Shown one piece after another: positions 6,519 through 7,637 of a stretch of DNA of 7,637 nucleotides (within the stretch, counting starts at the first letter, position 1; the number at the start of each line of letters is the position of its first letter). The translations under genes and the position numbers were made by a program. A model generated the notes under the pieces. It made no database searches. It worked only from the letters and a program-made list of their open reading frames with translations, and had not been told where the DNA came from. Source of the stretch: an uncultured Lachnospiraceae bacterium (lineage in GTDB: Bacteria > Bacillota > Clostridia > Lachnospirales > Lachnospiraceae); assembly GCA_910578845.1 (NCBI GenBank), contig CAJTSL010000098.1, positions 1 through 7,637 of the forward strand. Reading direction: 5' to 3'.

Positions 6519-6746
6519 ATTGCGAAACTCCTATTTTTCAAAACCCAATTGTACAATATAGACAAGATCACGAACAAGGGACTTTGGCACCGTCGGCACT
6601 TTGGCGCTGTTTGGTAGCGCCTTATGTACCGTTACGAGTGCTAATGTAGCGAAAGCGGCCCAGTGACGATTTGTCTATAGATGCGACTCCCTCTGGAGGC
6701 GCTTCTATTTGTACAATGTGCAGTTGCCAAAACTTAGTTTCGCAAT
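6519..6746. repeat. 228-base palindromic intergenic element with terminal inverted repeats (MITE-like)
   Basis: The ends are perfect 11-base inverted copies of ATTGCGAAACT (6519-6529 and 6736-6746). Inside them each arm carries the palindrome TTGTACAA (6549-6556 and 6709-6716) and then an inverted TATAGACAA (6557-6565 and 6671-6679). One arm has an additional hairpin (6683-6702, one mismatch). The centre contains a GGCGCT/AGCGCC hairpin (6603-6621) enclosed by GCACT/AGTGC (6596-6600 with 6637-6641), and a repeated ACTTTGGC (6581-6588, 6598-6605). No convincing ORF lies inside. It starts three bases after the ATPase stop codon. The symmetry suggests either a non-autonomous mobile element or a structured RNA segment of the operon transcript. 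No certain target-site duplication is seen and only one copy is present, so mobility is inferred. Confidence 0.6.
6548..6577 (-). promoter_or_regulatory. Weak candidate promoter at the edge of the palindromic element
   Basis: On the minus strand TTGTTC (6572-6577) and TACAAT (6548-6553) are 18 bases apart and would start transcription near 6541, about 65 bases before the adaptor start. The boxes overlap the inner arm of the element, so the match may be a by-product of its palindrome. If real, it would let the adaptor and permease be expressed apart from the ATPase. Confidence 0.25.
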
Positions 6747-6749
6747 TTC

Positions 6750-7466
6750 CTATTCTTTTCTATTTTCATTCTCTCCCCAATATGCATTTTCCGAATCTTG
6801 TACGATTTTCCCATCAATAATCTTAATGATCCGTTTTGCCTGTGCGGCAATTTCATTATCATGCGTAATAAGGATAACAGTCCTGCCCTCTTCATGGAGC
6901 GTTTTCAATATCCCCATAATTTCTTTGCTAGAGCCGGAGTCCAGGTTACCGGTAGGCTCATCCGCCAAAATAACAGGCGGCGCCTGCGCAATCGCCCTGG
7001 CTATCGCCACACGCTGTTGCTGTCCGCCCGACATCTCGGACGGCTTATGTGTCTTTCTCTTGCCTAACCCCACCTTTTCTAGCGCCGTATCAGCGAGCCG
7101 CATCCGCTCCCGCTTCCCGACGCCCCTGTAAATCAGTGGCAGTTCCACATTCTCCAATGCCGTAAGGCCAGCTATCAGGTTAAACCCCTGGAAAATGAAC
7201 CCGATTTCTTTGTTGCGTACATCAGATAGCTCATCATCACTCATATGGGACACATCCTGCCCATGTAGATAATAGCTGCCGCTTGTCGGAACATCCAAAC
7301 AGCCGAGCATATTCATTAATGTAGATTTTCCGGAACCGGATTGTCCGATAATCGCCACGAATTCATTCTCATGAATCGTTAAGCTGACATGGTCTAGTGC
7401 CTTTACTTCATTTTCTCCGGGATTGTATGTCTTACATATATCCTGGATTTCAACCAATGCACTCAT
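6750..7466 (-). CDS. ABC transporter ATP-binding protein (MacB/LolD type)
   Basis: A 238-aa cytoplasmic nucleotide-binding subunit that powers the adjacent permease. All motifs are intact: Walker A GQSGSGKST (41-49), Q-loop FIFQGFNL (Q93), signature MSGGQQQR (145-152), Walker B VILADEPTG (165-173), D-loop NLDS (174-177) and switch H202 in ITHD. The sequence CLDVPTSG after Walker A and the GFNLIAGLTALENVELPL segment are typical of the MacB/LolD/FtsE group. The length matches free-standing members; the tail after about 222 is short and polar (ENAYWGENENRKE). GGGG lies five bases before the ATG within a purine-rich GGGGAGGAAGGGG block. It is the first gene of the transporter operon visible here. 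No good promoter is seen in the 117 bases between its start and the repeat, so it may be read from farther upstream. Confidence 0.96.
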   Translation of the reverse strand: MSALVEIQDICKTYNPGENEVKALDHVSLTIHENEFVAIIGQSGSGKSTLMNMLGCLDVPTSGSYYLHGQDVSHMSDDELSDVRNKEIGFIFQGFNLIAGLTALENVELPLIYRGVGKRERMRLADTALEKVGLGKRKTHKPSEMSGGQQQRVAIARAIAQAPPVILADEPTGNLDSGSSKEIMGILKTLHEEGRTVILITHDNEIAAQAKRIIKIIDGKIVQDSENAYWGENENRKE

Positions 7467-7581
7467 GAATTCCCCTTCCTCCCCTTTATTCTAGGTAAGC
7501 GGTGTATGAAAATCCCGCTCTGCGCAAACCGTAGAACTTTTTGAAATGCGGCTTTCTCTCAGCTTGCGAACTTTGAGCCAA
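7467..7581. other. Gene-free upstream region of the ABC operon
   Basis: No ORF is supported here. On the minus strand a poor -10 (TAGAAT, at 7490-7495) has no matching -35 and would leave almost no leader, so I do not call a promoter. Bases 7561-7569 (AGCTTGCGA region) share CGCAAGCTG with the adaptor leader at 6500-6508 on the minus strand, a short similarity that could reflect a related repeat edge. Small inverted matches (GCGG/CCGC, CTCA/TGAG) are present but weak. Confidence 0.4.
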
Positions 7582-7583
7582 GA

Positions 7584-7637
7584 CGCTATCAGCGTCGGCA
7601 CAAATTCGCGGTTGAAAAATTTTTATTTTTCAACCTA
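7584..7637. repeat. Gene-end dispersed repeat, copy 2
   Basis: This copy matches bases 1-55 in the same orientation, with only the hairpin loop changed. The full palindrome GACGCT-ATC-AGCGTC is visible at 7582-7596, and the second stem GGTTGAAAAAT/ATTTTTCAACC at 7610-7620 with 7625-7635. The last three bases read TAG on the minus strand, as in copy 1 where TAG is the stop codon of rnz. This suggests that another minus-strand gene ends here just outside the window. The window edge prevents checking. Confidence 0.85.

Noticed and set aside
6285..6617. Plus-strand open frame running from the adaptor start into the palindromic element
   Set aside because: Most of it is antisense to the lysine-rich adaptor N-terminus (hence the FFFF runs); no RBS and no family. 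The element itself is better explained by its inverted repeats.
6709..7131. Plus-strand 140-codon open frame opposite the ATPase gene
   Set aside because: It mirrors a strongly supported ABC ATPase frame with all motifs intact.
3791..7466. Full tripartite efflux pump with a TolC-like outer-membrane channel
   Set aside because: No channel gene is present, and the Gram-positive context suggests the ATPase, adaptor and permease act without one.
1..7637. Composite transposon bounded by the two end repeats
   Set aside because: The repeats are short, direct and hairpin-forming with no transposase; the enclosed genes are ordinary housekeeping and transport genes with uniform appearance.

Overview
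The window looks like the chromosome of a low-to-medium GC Gram-positive anaerobe, most likely a Lachnospiraceae-type clostridium. This rests on the family flavour of the proteins (RNase Z, a TsaB-RimI fusion, a YcxB-like protein, a Gram-positive MacB-type transporter), the purine-rich ribosome binding sites and the sigma-A-like promoters. No species can be named from sequence alone. All eight genes I accept are on the minus strand, so the window is read from right to left.

Right part (about 7637 to 3721). A three-gene ABC transport operon runs in the order ATPase (7466-6750), membrane-anchored HlyD-type adaptor (6476-5037) and MacB/FtsX-type permease (5011-3791). It ends at a strong intrinsic terminator (3721-3753). 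The parts would form an ATP-driven exporter or membrane-stress pump. The ATPase is separated from the adaptor by a 273-base gap filled by a 228-base, gene-free, palindromic element (6519-6746) with near-terminal inverted repeats.

Middle part (about 3702 to 1423). A clear promoter (TTGCAC-16-TATAAT) drives a YcxB-like membrane protein (3535-3059), tsaE (3039-2578) and a tsaB-rimI fusion (2559-1423). TsaE and TsaB are parts of the bacterial machinery for N6-threonylcarbamoyladenosine at position 37 of ANN-decoding tRNAs. The fused RimI domain is a protein N-terminal acetyltransferase. An imperfect 23/24-base tandem repeat sits directly upstream of the -35 box, and the leader contains competing hairpins.

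Left part (about 1399 to 1). A promoter with an extended -10 drives a small four-cysteine protein (1300-1037) of unknown function, followed by rnz (961-53), the tRNA 3'-end processing nuclease. The left and middle parts are thus mostly tRNA maturation genes.

Both ends of the window carry the same ~55-base repeat (1-55 and 7584-7637). It has two hairpins, and one copy overlaps the rnz stop codon. I see no obvious new defence or mobile system with its own genes. The unexplained content is in the non-coding DNA: the palindromic element, the gene-end repeat, and the tandem repeat plus leader in front of the t6A operon.
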